Part shown: one piece after another, positions 12,789 through 23,327 of the stretch
How the letters are laid out: each line of letters starts with the position of its first letter
Position numbering within the stretch: the stretch's first letter is position 1
DNA from: Schizophyllum amplum
Lineage: Eukaryota > Basidiomycota > Agaricomycetes > Agaricales > Schizophyllaceae
Assembly: GCA_007026445.1 (NCBI GenBank)
Contig: VDMD01000011.1
Coordinates: 682,001 to 746,000 of the forward strand
Reading direction: 5' to 3'
DNA length: 64,000 nt
Made by a program: the position numbers and the translations under genes
The notes under the pieces: generated by a model
The model's input: only the letters and a program-made list of their open reading frames with translations
Database searches by the model: none
What the model was told of the DNA's origin: nothing

Positions 12789-14583
12789 TCACTGACGCTC
12801 CTCCTTGGCTGTCTCCCGCCAGTTCAGCTCCACACGTCCACTTTCATCCCTTTGAACCTCATATAGGGACAACATCCGATACGTCCAGCAGACGTTCATG
12901 CCCTTTATCCCTGTCGTTGGCAGCCACAGCTCGCGCACTCCTTTTAGCGGACCGAACAGCGCGTTGATCAGGTCCTCTTTGAGGATACCGTCCGTATCTT
13001 CCTGTGGCCAGTGTTCTGTTCTCTCCTCTATCACGCCTGCGAAGCAATTCACACGCAAGACGCGTAGGCGGGGTAGTGGTGCGAGGGCGCGCGCGAAGTC
13101 AGCCTGGTGAGGGATTGTAAGCATTGGCCATGGCTTGTTCAGAGGAACACTCACCAGACGACTTGCCGTCCACAGACAATCCGGTCCTGTCTCTGCATGC
13201 ACCTCCAATACCTCCAAGCGCGGAAAAGCCTTTGTGATATGCTCGAATAGACGCATGTCCTCAACTCTCCGCACCGATAGCCGCAACTCCTTCAGCCCTC
13301 GCATCGGCACCCTCCCCAGTATGTCGACGAGCTCATCCGCGGTCAGTGTTCCCTGGCCCTCACAACCAGGCGGCATGGGCACCACGTCATGATAGCCCGC
13401 AACTTGCGTGCCAAACGAGGAGTGCGGCCATCTCACAAGCGATAGAACGTGCAGTTTCGTTGGCAATCGCGCCCAAATCCCATCTTCAAGGGTAGGATTA
13501 TGCAGCACGACCTCTCGAAGTCGAGAAAGTACGCCCGCCGATGGCGGCGGCACAGCTTCGTCCGCAGGCCAAACAACGGGTGGTGATGTGTCGAAGGTGG
13601 TGGGACCCCAGCTGCGTTGAGCAAGGCCACGCCACTGCACGCGGAGAACGCGCAGGTGTGGCGCTGCGACGAGCAGCGTACCCAGGTGCACGTGTTCGTA
13701 GATGGATGCAGGTGTCCGCGTCCGCGCATCCTCTAGCGCCTCGGGATCGCGCACCCAAAAACCTGTGAGGACGAGTACACGAAGCGTGGACCACGTGTAT
13801 GTCACGGCGCACGAGAGACACAGTGCCTCGAGTCCGACTTTGAGGTACTCGACGCGCGCAACATCGAGCTGATACAAAAGTGTCACAAACGCCATCCGCT
13901 GTGCTCGCATGCGGTTCGCGTACCCCCATCCCTCTCGATAGTCTGGGCCGAGCCGAGAGCAGAACTTGACGACGCGGGGGTGACAGTGGATGGTAGGGAA
14001 AACGGGGATGAGTTCGTATTCTTTCGGAACGTCCCGACACTTGTACCAGAAGCCATGCGGCGGTCCGCGCCAAGAAAGGTAGGAAAAGTCGAGGGTATCG
14101 AGATTTGTCGCGGAGGAGAGGATGGTGGTCAGATTGGGCGTGATAGTAGCCCCAGAGACATGCAAGGAGGTGAGTCGGCTGAGATCTTCTATGTACGAAG
14201 GATGTGCAGTGCGAGTCCCAGTGGTAGGAGGATAGGTTGGTATGCACAATCAATCGTCTACTCTGTGTGTGAGCTTCATGTGTATTTCGGCACATACCAC
14301 TTATAGACGCAGATACATACCTTATGTACGGCCAGATGCGCTCAGGCGGGGCCTTCGAATTCCTGCCATTCCATCGGCAGATGGAGAAGAGCGAAGGCGA
14401 AAGCAAAGCTCTCAGATGCTTGCAGGTCGACGATAGTGCGGCGATATCGCTAGCAGGCAAAGAAGATGTCATAGCGAGCAGATTTTTCATCGGGAGGTCC
14501 GCGAGACCATCATTCGATGTAGGGGATGATCCCGCTGAGCACGACTCATCTTCGACTGTGGACATGTGGGATAAGAGTTGCAT
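12789..14583 (-). CDS. F-box protein with leucine-rich repeats
   Basis: Probable substrate-recognition subunit of an SCF ubiquitin ligase; the target is unknown. Exon 1 begins at ATG 14583 (MQLLSHMSTVEDES). It carries an F-box-like stretch at about residues 28-75 (LADLPMKNLLAMTSSLPASD, then IAALSSTCKHLRALLS). A GTATGT donor after WPYI joins an acceptor near 14179, giving SRLTSLHVSGATITPNL. The rest is a string of leucine-rich repeats such as LHVLSLVRWPH, LKELRLSVRRVEDM and LRVLRVNCFAG. A 51-nt in-frame intron near 13105-13155 (GTGAGT to CACCAG) interrupts this last exon. The length of roughly 510 residues is typical of this expanded basidiomycete family. The large first intron of about 140 nt is the least certain part. 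Confidence 0.75.
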
Positions 14584-14904
14584 GTCAGGCTCTTTGTGGT
14601 GATGGTTCGAGAAAACCTCAATAGAACCGTGACGACGTCAGCTCACATGCGAGATGAGTAGGCGCCCACAACGCCACGTACTGGCAAGCGTCTCACGCCC
14701 CTGTCCCGAGCCCTCCAGGTTGTTCCTTCATTGAGAAAAGGCAGTCAACACCCTCTCACCGCAGCATCGCAGCGTCGTTTCAACGTGCGTCCACATAGAA
14801 CACAATTGGGTCACAACATGCAACAAATAAGTAGTAAACAGTGACAAACCGTCCAGGTTCAAGGCCACACGAACGATTGCTTAGATTCATCGTCTCATGC
14901 CCAT
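14584..14904. other. Intergenic, no gene seen
   Basis: A short region between the 5' end of the F-box gene and the 3' end of VPS35. It probably holds the VPS35 3' untranslated region and the F-box promoter. No distinct motif was recognised. Confidence 0.5.
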
Positions 14905-17900
14905 TCATGATCGCCCAATCCCCATCTTCAGCATCGCACCGACAACGTCCACCTCCGCCCATCGCGGGTCCGCGCCGCCCTCGCCCTCCGCCACGGCGTT
15001 CTTCCGCCGCTGAATATGGTACAAAGTGTTCTTGAAGTGCCGCGCGATCATCTCCGGCGTCTGCACACCCTCCAAGAGACCTGGTGGTGGACGCTGCGAC
15101 GGGTGCGCGTCGGAGATGCCATCGATGTCGGACGTGATGAGCTCGACGAGGTTGCTGACGAACTTGGGTTGGACCTGCATAATGGGCACGTTATTACAGC
15201 GCAAAACAAAAGGTAAGAAAAGAGAACGTACAGCCGGTGCCCCGCGGTCGAGGTAGTACACATATTGGTCCAGCGAGTCGCACTCCATTTGCACCTTAAT
15301 GATCTCCTCGATCGCGGACTTCGCAATCCGGAGTGTCTTCTGCAAACACTCCAGAACGCGCTTGCTATCCTGGTGGGGGTACTGACATCGAGCGTCAGCC
15401 TACAAGTCTACGCATGCGAAGAGTTGTACTTACCGCCTTCGCAGTGTTCTCGCCACCCTCCTCCTTCACCGGCTCCTTCTTCTCCGGGACCTCCTCCGTA
15501 GGCTCTGCCTCGCCATCCGCATCCGCAACAGGCGCCACAGGTAGCTCCTGCCACCACAGATGACTCGCGAGGCCGACCGCCGTTGCCTGATGGGTCTTCT
15601 TCAAAAGCTTCGCGCCGTGTAGGGCAGCCTTGGTAATCAGCGTGTCGTAGTTGTCCATCCCGAACACGCGAGCGTTCGCCAGCGTGCCAATGATGAGCGT
15701 GATAGCCTGTAACTGCGCGCGCGACTCGTTGATGCTCTCCTCGTACACCGTAAACGCCTGCACGTAGAGGTCATACGTTAGATCCTCGAACCCGCACTCG
15801 TCCGAGACCTGCGCGGCGAGGAGGAAGAGGCGGAGAGCAATCGCAGGTGCATCTCCTGATGTGGCCAAGATGGAAGTGAGTTGCCGCAGGAACTTGAATA
15901 TTGAGTTGACTTTGTCTTCCCAGCCTTCCTCCTATGGAACGTTAGCTCGTTGAACACGAAGAACATGTAGAAGCTGACCACATGTTCCCGCAGCTTGTAC
16001 CTCCTGCAGAGCTTGATGGCTGCAGTGATCAAGGCGGGAAGGTATATCGCATCCGCTCGCCTCCCAGGTCAAATGTCGTCGGGCAGTTTGCAACAGCTGC
16101 CCTGCGTGTCAAAAGCGGATCCCAGACACAGCTCAACTAGATACTCACCTCAAACTGCGTATCCAAATTTTCCGACCTGAACAAATGCACCATCCTCGCT
16201 ATCCATCCCTGCTCCTCTGCCATCTCCTCCCGCTCGACCGAGTACGTGCCCTGTCTTCTCAAATCCCGCGTCGCGCCATTGACTTGCGCCGCCGCCGCAA
16301 CGTCTGACTGGTCCTTGATCAGGACATGACACAACTCTAGGACACCGTCCACATCTTCCGGTGTCTCTACGACCGTCTCGTTCTTCAGAACGCTTGAGAT
16401 GATCGACTGTGCGATCGACCGGCGCGTCGAGAACAATTGCCCACCCAGCATGGGTACATAATTCGGGATGGCAAGGAGCGTGAGGACCGATTGGTACGAG
16501 TTGATGGGTGCAATGAGAAGGGCGGCGAGGTTTGAGGTCGTCTGGGGGGCGTGCAAATCCGGGCTGTAGGCCAGACGTTAATTACTAAGTCTGGCGAATC
16601 GACGAAGGAACTCACCTGTCGGAGTACTCCTTAATCTTCTCCGCAGCATAGCCCAGGACTTGGTCGACGTATTCCAACCGATCAGGGTAGCAGCTCAAAG
16701 ACAAGTTCGTCAGGAGACGAAAAGGGCCGTGATGTCCTGAATGGACAAGTCTGACCGTGCCTGCACTGCATGTCAGTCCACAATGTTGTTGAGAAAACGG
16801 ATCGCCTACCCTTATGAGCTGCACGACCTGCTGCCAGAAGACCTCAAAGAGCTGCACGTCTTCCGGTACTCCACGGAACTTGCGCACGGGTGTTCCCTCC
16901 TTACCCTTGCCCTTCGGCTCAGGCGACTTGAATTCCGATACCGAAGTACCGTTCGGTGCCGGTGTCGTAGGGGAGGCCGGCTTCTCCGAAGGATCCGCGA
17001 CAGTAGAGTCCTCCTCAGTGGTCGGGCTGGTCGGCGTCTCGCCCCATGCATCCGCCTCAGCAGACCGAGGCTCGGTCTCCGCTGCGCGCGCAGGTTCTGC
17101 TCCCGCACCTTCGCCTTCTGCGCCTGCACCTTCTCCGCGAGACGCTTTGCTGCGGCCTCCTCTTGACGCTTCGTCTCCTCCGGATCCTCGTTCTCCGCCT
17201 CGCGTGCCGCGTACGCAGCCAGACGGTCGATGAGCGAGATGACGATGTTCTTGATGTTCACCTTCGGGTGCAGCTGGCGGTGGCGGAAAGGAAGGGCCCG
17301 AGGGAATGCAGGTGGAACTCGTCGGTGAAGACTTGGATGACGACCTCCATCAGGTATTCCTGCGCGATGATATCCTTGCAGCTGACGACCTGCTCGAGTA
17401 TGCTGGGGAGTATGACGCGCTGGTAGGTTTCGAGGTCGACGCCATCAAGCTGGCTGAGACGGACGAGGTTGGTGCCGACAGGATGCGCAGTTCGCGTCGC
17501 TCCATCTCACGCTTCTCGCGATCACGGGAGTGGCCCTGGTGTTGCAAGCGTACCCAAAGCTTGTTCATCTCGATGAAGTTGGTGAGCACGAATGATATCG
17601 AGTCCTGGAGACTGCCTGTTGGGCTAGAGAATGATGTGAGAGGTGGTCTGACGCGCCAGCATAGCCACGCACCCAGGCTCGAGTGCTACGGGAAGGTGGT
17701 CGCGCGTCTGGCCGCTCAGATAGTGCCGCAGAAAGAGGCCGCGGATGGGATGCAGCACACCGCGCGACATCTCCATCATGTCCTTCATGATCTCGCGGAT
17801 GGGAGCGTCCGGGATGGACATGTACACGGAGCCGACGGTGATCATGAGGTAGAGGCGGGGAATGATGTTCCCCGCATATTGTACGAGCTCGTACAAGTCT

Positions 17901-18269
17901 GCGAGGTGGTGCTTGCCTTGGGTGTGCGCTTCGAACAGGTAGTTGGATAGGTGCCGGAGGGCGTCGAATACGGCCATGTCTACAACCCCTCGGTCAGTTC
18001 CCGATAACTGCGCTTCGACGCGATACGCACAGAGCTCGTAGTACTGCTTTGGGGACAGCGACGACGTGCGCAGCTCCGCGAGCATCGTGCTCGCGCTCTT
18101 GAGCGCGTCCATGAGTTGGTCCAATTCCTGTCGTCACATCTCGTCAATACTGGGTACAGCTGCGCGGCAGGCCGCATACCAAGTTGCGCTTCATCTGCTG
18201 GACCTGGATTTTGACTGTGTTGAGGGCCTCGCTGAGCAGCTTGCCCTCCTCCACATTGGGAATCGCCAT
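14905..18269 (-). CDS. VPS35: Retromer subunit VPS35 (frame breaks in the assembly)
   Basis: VPS35 is the alpha-solenoid scaffold of the retromer, which recycles cargo from endosomes to the Golgi. The start at 18269 gives [16 protein letters not shown]. It is followed by [22 protein letters not shown] and [20 protein letters not shown], which contains the PRLYL motif implicated in VPS26 contact. Next come [18 protein letters not shown] and [20 protein letters not shown]. The C-terminal half has [33 protein letters not shown] and [15 protein letters not shown], ending [10 protein letters not shown] charged insert of about 90 residues, rich in K/E then S/T/P, separates [12 protein letters not shown] from [16 protein letters not shown]. 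Single-base frame breaks are evident at about 17480, 17278, 17081, 16712, 16100, 16071 and 16036. Each is repaired by restoring one base, so the gene is probably intact in the organism. The position aligned with human D620 appears to be Glu. Confidence 0.95.
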
Positions 18270-18967
18270 GGCCGGGGACGCCACGGTGAACGATGGCAAG
18301 AGGTGATTTCGCGAAAACAAGCGAGCTCGACGATGACGGAACGCGCTTCCCGAACCATTGTTTGATGTTTGGCAAGGTCCTCCATCACCCCCGAAAGGCA
18401 AGCTTTATGTTCAAGTCCAAAGGATCCCCAGATAGGATCCTTACTTCTTCTTGGAAGTCTCAGAAGAAGTATTGAAGCATCGTGTTGCATCGGACTCGTA
18501 AACTAATCATCTCTTCGTGAATCTCGTACTCCTGCCCCCCTCCTCCGCATCCCCATCCTCTCGTGAAACAACGCAGCTATGGTAGTGTACAAGCGAGACG
18601 ACCTCGCAATAAAAAGCAAGTTAAGTTATCAGAAAGCATATCCTATCACCGCGCAGAAGGTCGAAGGTAGCGGTGTGGAAAGAATGACGTGGCAGATATA
18701 GTAGAATGCAATAAGCTCGACGTCGGACCGGGAGTGCGTGGCGGACGGAGCGCATATAGCAGTAGGAATGCATAGAGCACGATGCTGAAGCAGGCGGCAC
18801 ACAGGGTGCGGCCATATGTTTTGCGACGAGGCGCAGCGCGGACCTATGTCAAGCGCATGGTGTGGTTCTGAGGCTGAGAGGGAGGATAAGCGAACTGCAG
18901 TGAGACGACGTCGAGAGACGCGTACCGTATAGCCTGTGCATATCGTATGCATATGTGGGTAGTGCGG
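18270..18967. other. Intergenic between VPS35 and the pheromone gene
   Basis: Holds the VPS35 5' flank and the 3' flank of the pheromone precursor. A short open frame continues upstream of the VPS35 ATG to about 18401, but it lacks similarity to VPS35 N-termini. No second pheromone-like frame was found here. Confidence 0.5.
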
Positions 18968-19093
18968 TCATGCGACGACGCAGTACATCCCCGTCCCGCT
19001 CTCGTAGTCGGCCGGTGTCGAGGGGAGCTCGGGCTCCTCCACTTCGGGCTGGCCCACGACGAGCGCGGAGAGAATCGTGAAGAACGTGTCCAT
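18968..19093 (-). CDS. Lipopeptide mating pheromone precursor (CaaX)
   Basis: A 41-codon single-exon frame that standard length cut-offs miss. It starts MDTFFTILSAL, close to the MD-(S/T/A)-F start common in basidiomycete pheromone precursors. The middle is acidic and proline-rich (QPEVEEPELPSTPADYE). The end is SGTGMYCVVA followed by TGA. CVVA is a CaaX box: Cys farnesylation, removal of VVA and carboxymethylation are the known processing for this family. The mature peptide would be the last 8-12 residues before the Cys; the N-terminal cleavage site is not obvious (perhaps after DYE). The product would be a ligand for a STE3-type receptor of the B (P/R) mating-type locus. No receptor is visible in the window. 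A TATA-like element lies 130 bases upstream. Confidence 0.85.
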   Translation of the reverse strand: MDTFFTILSALVVGQPEVEEPELPSTPADYESGTGMYCVVA

Positions 19094-19224
19094 CGTCGTA
19101 GTCGTAAAGGGTCGTACAGCGCAACGGCGAGCGAAGGCGGAGTGCTCGAGCGCGGATGCGTTACGCTGGACTGAGGACTAGAGTAGCCTGAGAAAGCTGA
19201 AGAAGTATCGACGGCGAGCCCGCC

Positions 19225-19232
19225 CTTATATC
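19225..19232 (-). promoter_or_regulatory. TATA-like element upstream of the pheromone precursor
   Basis: The minus strand reads GATATAAG about 132 bases before the pheromone ATG. The spacing fits a core promoter with a 5' untranslated region of about 100 bases. Confidence 0.45.
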
Positions 19233-20250
19233 CCGCGCGCGGAGCCGGAGATGATTCGACAGATACATACGCGCGCGCCCGTGCTTATTGTCTGGCACCG
19301 CCGCATTATTGTGGGTGCCATACGCGCTATTGTATTCGTGTCAGATACGTCCGGATGGAATGCAAAGTGCGCGTTGCGGGCCGAGGCGAAGACAATAAGA
19401 CGGCGCGGAGAGCACGATATGACGCGCAGCGTGCCTGCCAACCGGTGATTCGGGGACCCAGATGCTCGGACTGACTTGGGAGAAGCGGGGTGAGTCAGCA
19501 GAGAATGTAGTGCAGAAGACGAGAGCAACATTGTCTCCCGATATGCCAGCCTCGCGGCTTGATGTCGGCGCGCTGTATCGTCTCCTAGGCCACTTTGTCC
19601 GGCTTCTATGCCACGGGCGTCAGTTATGTAGCAATTCAGACGATAGCAGGGTATGCAGCCAGGCATAGACGCGATGCTCTCGCTCCCGAGATCGAGGTGG
19701 AAGCTGAAGTTGGATATTCTTTCGGGCATACGGCTCCGGCGACTGTTCCGGTTGCCGGACGGCAACTGCCGAGTCATCTCTCACGGGTCCGGTCGCGATT
19801 GTTGAAAATCTCCTTTGCTTCTTCCCAAGATATCGCACATTCCATATGGAGCCGACAATGACTCGGTCCGCATGTGGAAACAACCATGACTTATCGCGCT
19901 TGTCGCCACGATCACGTCGACTCCTTCGAGGCCCGGGGGCATACTTCCTCGGACCCTGGACAGGACAGGAGGGAAACACTTGCGTTTCTGCTCCTCAGCG
20001 CTCAGCGTCCAGCTAGCCTCAACACTGGAACATTCGGGATTGGCAGTACGAACTGTACACTCAACTCTCACCGGACTCTCAGCCAGCTCTCGGGTCAGGA
20101 CGCGACGTAATTACCGCAGAGCGCGTCGGCATCGTCGGCATTGCACGATGTGCGTGACCGCGTCGCGCGTGCGGAAGCGCCTGGGATTCGGAAGACGAAG
20201 CACAGGCCGCAGAGCGAATCGACAGTACAGAGCGCTTGCCCTCGACGCTC
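19233..20250. other. Intergenic, no gene seen
   Basis: Several overlapping open frames on both strands (for example 19226-19777) show no domain, no splice logic and poor codon bias. The region may contain pheromone-gene regulatory DNA. No additional CaaX-ending frame was recognised by eye. Confidence 0.5.
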
Positions 20251-22368
20251 ATGATGCCAAAGTACGAGAAAATGGGCGACGGGGATGGGCCCTTGAACGT
20301 CCGCCCAGCATCGTCGCCGCGTCGCCGCTTCCTCCTCCCTTGCGTCTCGCCGGCCTGGCGCTCGGGGAATGATGTACAGACATCATGTTCATTGCCGCGC
20401 GCATCAGGAGCGAGTAAACGCAATGTTGGAGGAGGCGCAATGCCCGGTACAGCCGAGTGGCCTGCGTTCCGCGTTCTCACAGTGGGTAAGTGGTCTCTTC
20501 AGCATACTTGACTCCCAGACCCCGTCCATGAATACTTGAATACACTGACATCAATCCCACTCAGCCCTCCGCCGGCCTCTCCTCCTCTGACAAGGAACTA
20601 TACGTTCAGCGCCTATCGAAGGCCATTCAGCTCGACACCGTCTCTTATGACGACATGTACGAGACGGACCCCACGCAGGCGCCCGAGGACGGTGGCGATC
20701 CGCGCTGGCTGGTCCACGAGCGGTTCAACAAATGGAAGGAACAGGAGTGGCCTCTCGTGTAAGTCCTTCATTACCTTTGGTCCATTTTTGAACGCATGCA
20801 CACACACCCTTCTCATCTCCGCCCCTATACACCAACTCCTCGCGCTAACATTCTCCTTGCTGACTTCCCCCACTCTAGCTATACCCACATGCAAGTCGAA
20901 TACATCACCAAATATTCCACCATCCTCACCCTACCCGGCCGCGACCCCACACTGCCGCCCGTCCTTCTCATGTCACACCAGGATACCGTACCCGTGCAAG
21001 AGGCAACCGTGGACGAGTGGGATCAGCCTCCCTTCTCCGGGATTGTGACAGCCCCTGACGCACGAGGGCGGCACTGGATCTATGGTCGCGGTGCCCTCGA
21101 CTGCAAGAGTCTTCTAGTTTCCGAGCTCAACGCGCTGGAGCGTGTCATCCGCGAACGCTTGGAGAGAGGCGAAGATGTGCGGGGTGAGAGGACGGTGGTG
21201 ATGAGCGTTGGATTTGACGAGGAGGTCATGGTAAGTAAAAGGGCCGCAGATCTCCAGGATGTTGGTGCTGATGCTAAGGCTGCGCGTAGGGTATCAAAGG
21301 CGCCGGGAACAACTCGCTCGTACTGCAGGAGCGGTACGGACAGGACTCGTTCGCCTTCATCATCGACGAAGGCTCGACGGGGATTGAGAGCGAGTATGGG
21401 CTGAAGGTCGCGAGTCTGGGACTGTCGGAGAAGGGCTCTCTCGGCGCGAAGATCGAGGTCGATGTCCCTGGTGGCCATGCGAGCAAGCCGCCGAGGCATA
21501 CCGGCGTAAGTATTACCCATCCGCTTCCATAACATCCTCGACTAACATATGAATCAGTTGGTATCCTGTCCCTTCTCATCGCCGCCCTGGAGGCGCATCC
21601 GAACCCTCACACCCTCCACTCGTCGTCCCTCTACCTCCGCTACCTCACCTGCCTCGCACAACACGCGCCCGACATGCCCTCCGACCTCCGCAAACGCATC
21701 CTCGACCCCGCTCAGTGGCCCGCCCTCGCTGACAGCCTCGCCGAATCAGACGAGCTCCGCGCGCACATAGGAACTACCATGGCCGCCAACGTCGCCCGCG
21801 CGGGTGCCAAGACGAACGCGCTCCCAGAGCACAGCGAGGCCATCGTCGACTCACGCGTCGGGTGGGACGATACGGTGGCAGACGTGCAAGCGCGGTACGC
21901 GGTCGTGATGAAGGAGGTGGCGAGCGATTAAACGTGACGCTCGACGCCTGGGGAGAGAAGCTGGTGGACGGCGTCGAGGGGCGGGGGAGGATCCATGTCG
22001 ACCTGAGCTGGCCAAGCGCGGGGCGTGAGCATGCGCCCATAACGCCCAGTGAAGGACCTGTGTGGGAGTTGATGGCTGGTGTGGTGAGGCATGTATGGGG
22101 AGAGAACGTAGTTGTGGCGCCGAAGGGAATGATTGGTGAGTCCAGCCGGTGCATCTGAACAAGGGTACGGCTTGACTGGTCAACAGCGGGAACGGACACG
22201 AACTACATGAAGCCGCTGAGCAAAAACATCTTCCGGTTCCGCGCGGTGCCAATGGATGAGGGGGAGAATGTGCACACGGTGAATGAGAGGGTTACGGATC
22301 AGGCTCTCTTTGGGATCACACAGTACGTGTACGAGCTGTTGGTCAATTTAGAGGGATGGAGGGAGTGA
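20251..22368 (+). CDS. M20 family carboxypeptidase (CPS1-like), model with frame problems
   Basis: Predicted zinc metallopeptidase of the M20 family, most like vacuolar Gly-X carboxypeptidase S. Visible blocks, in order: PSAGLSSSDKELYVQRLSKA; VLLMSHQDTVPVQ (HxD metal ligand and base); WIYGRGALDCKSLL (bridging Asp); VGFDEEVMGIKGAGNNSL (catalytic Glu-Glu); FIIDEGSTG; VDVPGGHASKPPRHT; LPEHSEAIVDSRVGW; AGTDTNYMKPLSKNIFRF; and ENVHTVNERV (last His ligand). Canonical introns include 21232-21290. Two problems: the junction 21505/21558 is out of frame unless a GC donor is used, and near 21929 the frame shifts between MKEVASD and LNVTLDAWGEKL. The N-terminus is uncertain. Candidate starts at 20251 and 20376 do not reveal the expected membrane anchor. 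I read this as a real gene with sequence errors; a decaying copy is the alternative. Confidence 0.8.
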
Positions 22369-22790
22369 AGCGGCCTTGCAAGTTGTAACTGTAAGGTAGC
22401 TATCCCTCAGCATAAATACCAGTATATGCCGTCGCTCGCGCAGGCATGCATGATATTTCTGGTTTAATTGAGAAGACATCCAAACACACGACGACAGCCG
22501 AGTGGTTGTCCGCTGTGTCAGGTTATGGTGCACTTTGGTGGACGGAGGTTGTAGGTTGATGTGGTGTGTGGTATGAGTTCAACGACGAGGAAGAGTAAAG
22601 CTGCGACGGGAGACAGTATTGCCTCGACACTTACCTTCTAATGCTAAGCAGCGCACAACGGAACAACTCGCAACGTCAAGGTTGCGGAAGGCTGTCACTT
22701 GTTGGGAGAATTATGTAGCACGTCTATAGGGCATGATGTGATGTGCTTGTACTGCGTAATTTTGTTGCCCAACAAGGCTGAGTGCGTCGC
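22369..22790. other. Intergenic, no gene seen
   Basis: A tail-to-tail spacer between the M20 peptidase and TIM13. It presumably holds both 3' untranslated regions. Confidence 0.5.
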
Positions 22791-23234
22791 CTACGCGGAT
22801 ACGAACTCGCCGGCACCTGTCGCAAGACCTGTAGCGGCATGCTCCTGGCGGTCCCTCTTTAGGCGCGTGATGTAGGTGGAGGCAACGATGTTGACTAGTA
22901 CGAGGAACGCATGGGCGCTTGTCAGCAACACCGGTGACGGAGTACAGAGCAACACGCACAGGCATCCATATACCGCCCGAGACAGCGCTCCAGGCAGACC
23001 TCCTCGCTGCCGCCAAGGCTCGAGCCAGGCTTCGTGACGCATTTGGCGAAGCAGGCCTTGTTGGCGCTGTTCATGAGCTCCTGCGCGTTGGCGAGGGCGA
23101 GCTCGGAGCGGACAGACTTCATGACCTGCTCCTTGCGCGCGAGCATGTCTGTGACTTTAAGCCATGTTCAGTCAGTGCAACGCTAGCGCTCACCACCCGA
23201 CGACGAAGAGGAACCCCCGAAAAGTGAAGCCATG
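22791..23234 (-). CDS. TIM13: Mitochondrial import chaperone subunit Tim13
   Basis: Small TIM chaperone of the intermembrane space, which with Tim8 escorts hydrophobic precursors to the inner or outer membrane. Three exons splice in frame. Exon 1 encodes MASLFGGSSSSSG. Exon 2 runs from LARKEQVMKSVRSELALANA to RYMDA. Exon 3 encodes FNIVASTYITRLKRDR and a short tail ending FVSA. The twin CX3C signature is complete (CFAKC and CLERC, 15 residues between the motifs), as needed for two disulfides. KCVTKPGSSL and NAQELMN are Tim13-like rather than Tim8-like. The length of about 100 residues is normal. No frame break was found. The ATG is 93 bases from that of the divergent ribosomal protein gene. 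Confidence 0.93.
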
Positions 23235-23327
23235 ACGGTAAGAGGTGAGTGAGGGAGAGGCGCGCGCCGGACGCCACAAACTTCCTTCCCCGCCGATCAC
23301 GCCTCTCCTCCGACGTTCATCACTGTC
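23235..23327. promoter_or_regulatory. Shared divergent promoter of TIM13 and the mitoribosomal gene
   Basis: Only 93 bases separate the two start codons, so both 5' untranslated regions and core promoters must lie within or overlap here. No TATA box is evident. Confidence 0.6.

Noticed and set aside
19226..20372. Search for a STE3 receptor or further pheromone genes near the precursor
   Set aside because: No seven-helix pattern and no second CaaX-ending short frame was found; the receptor may lie outside the window.
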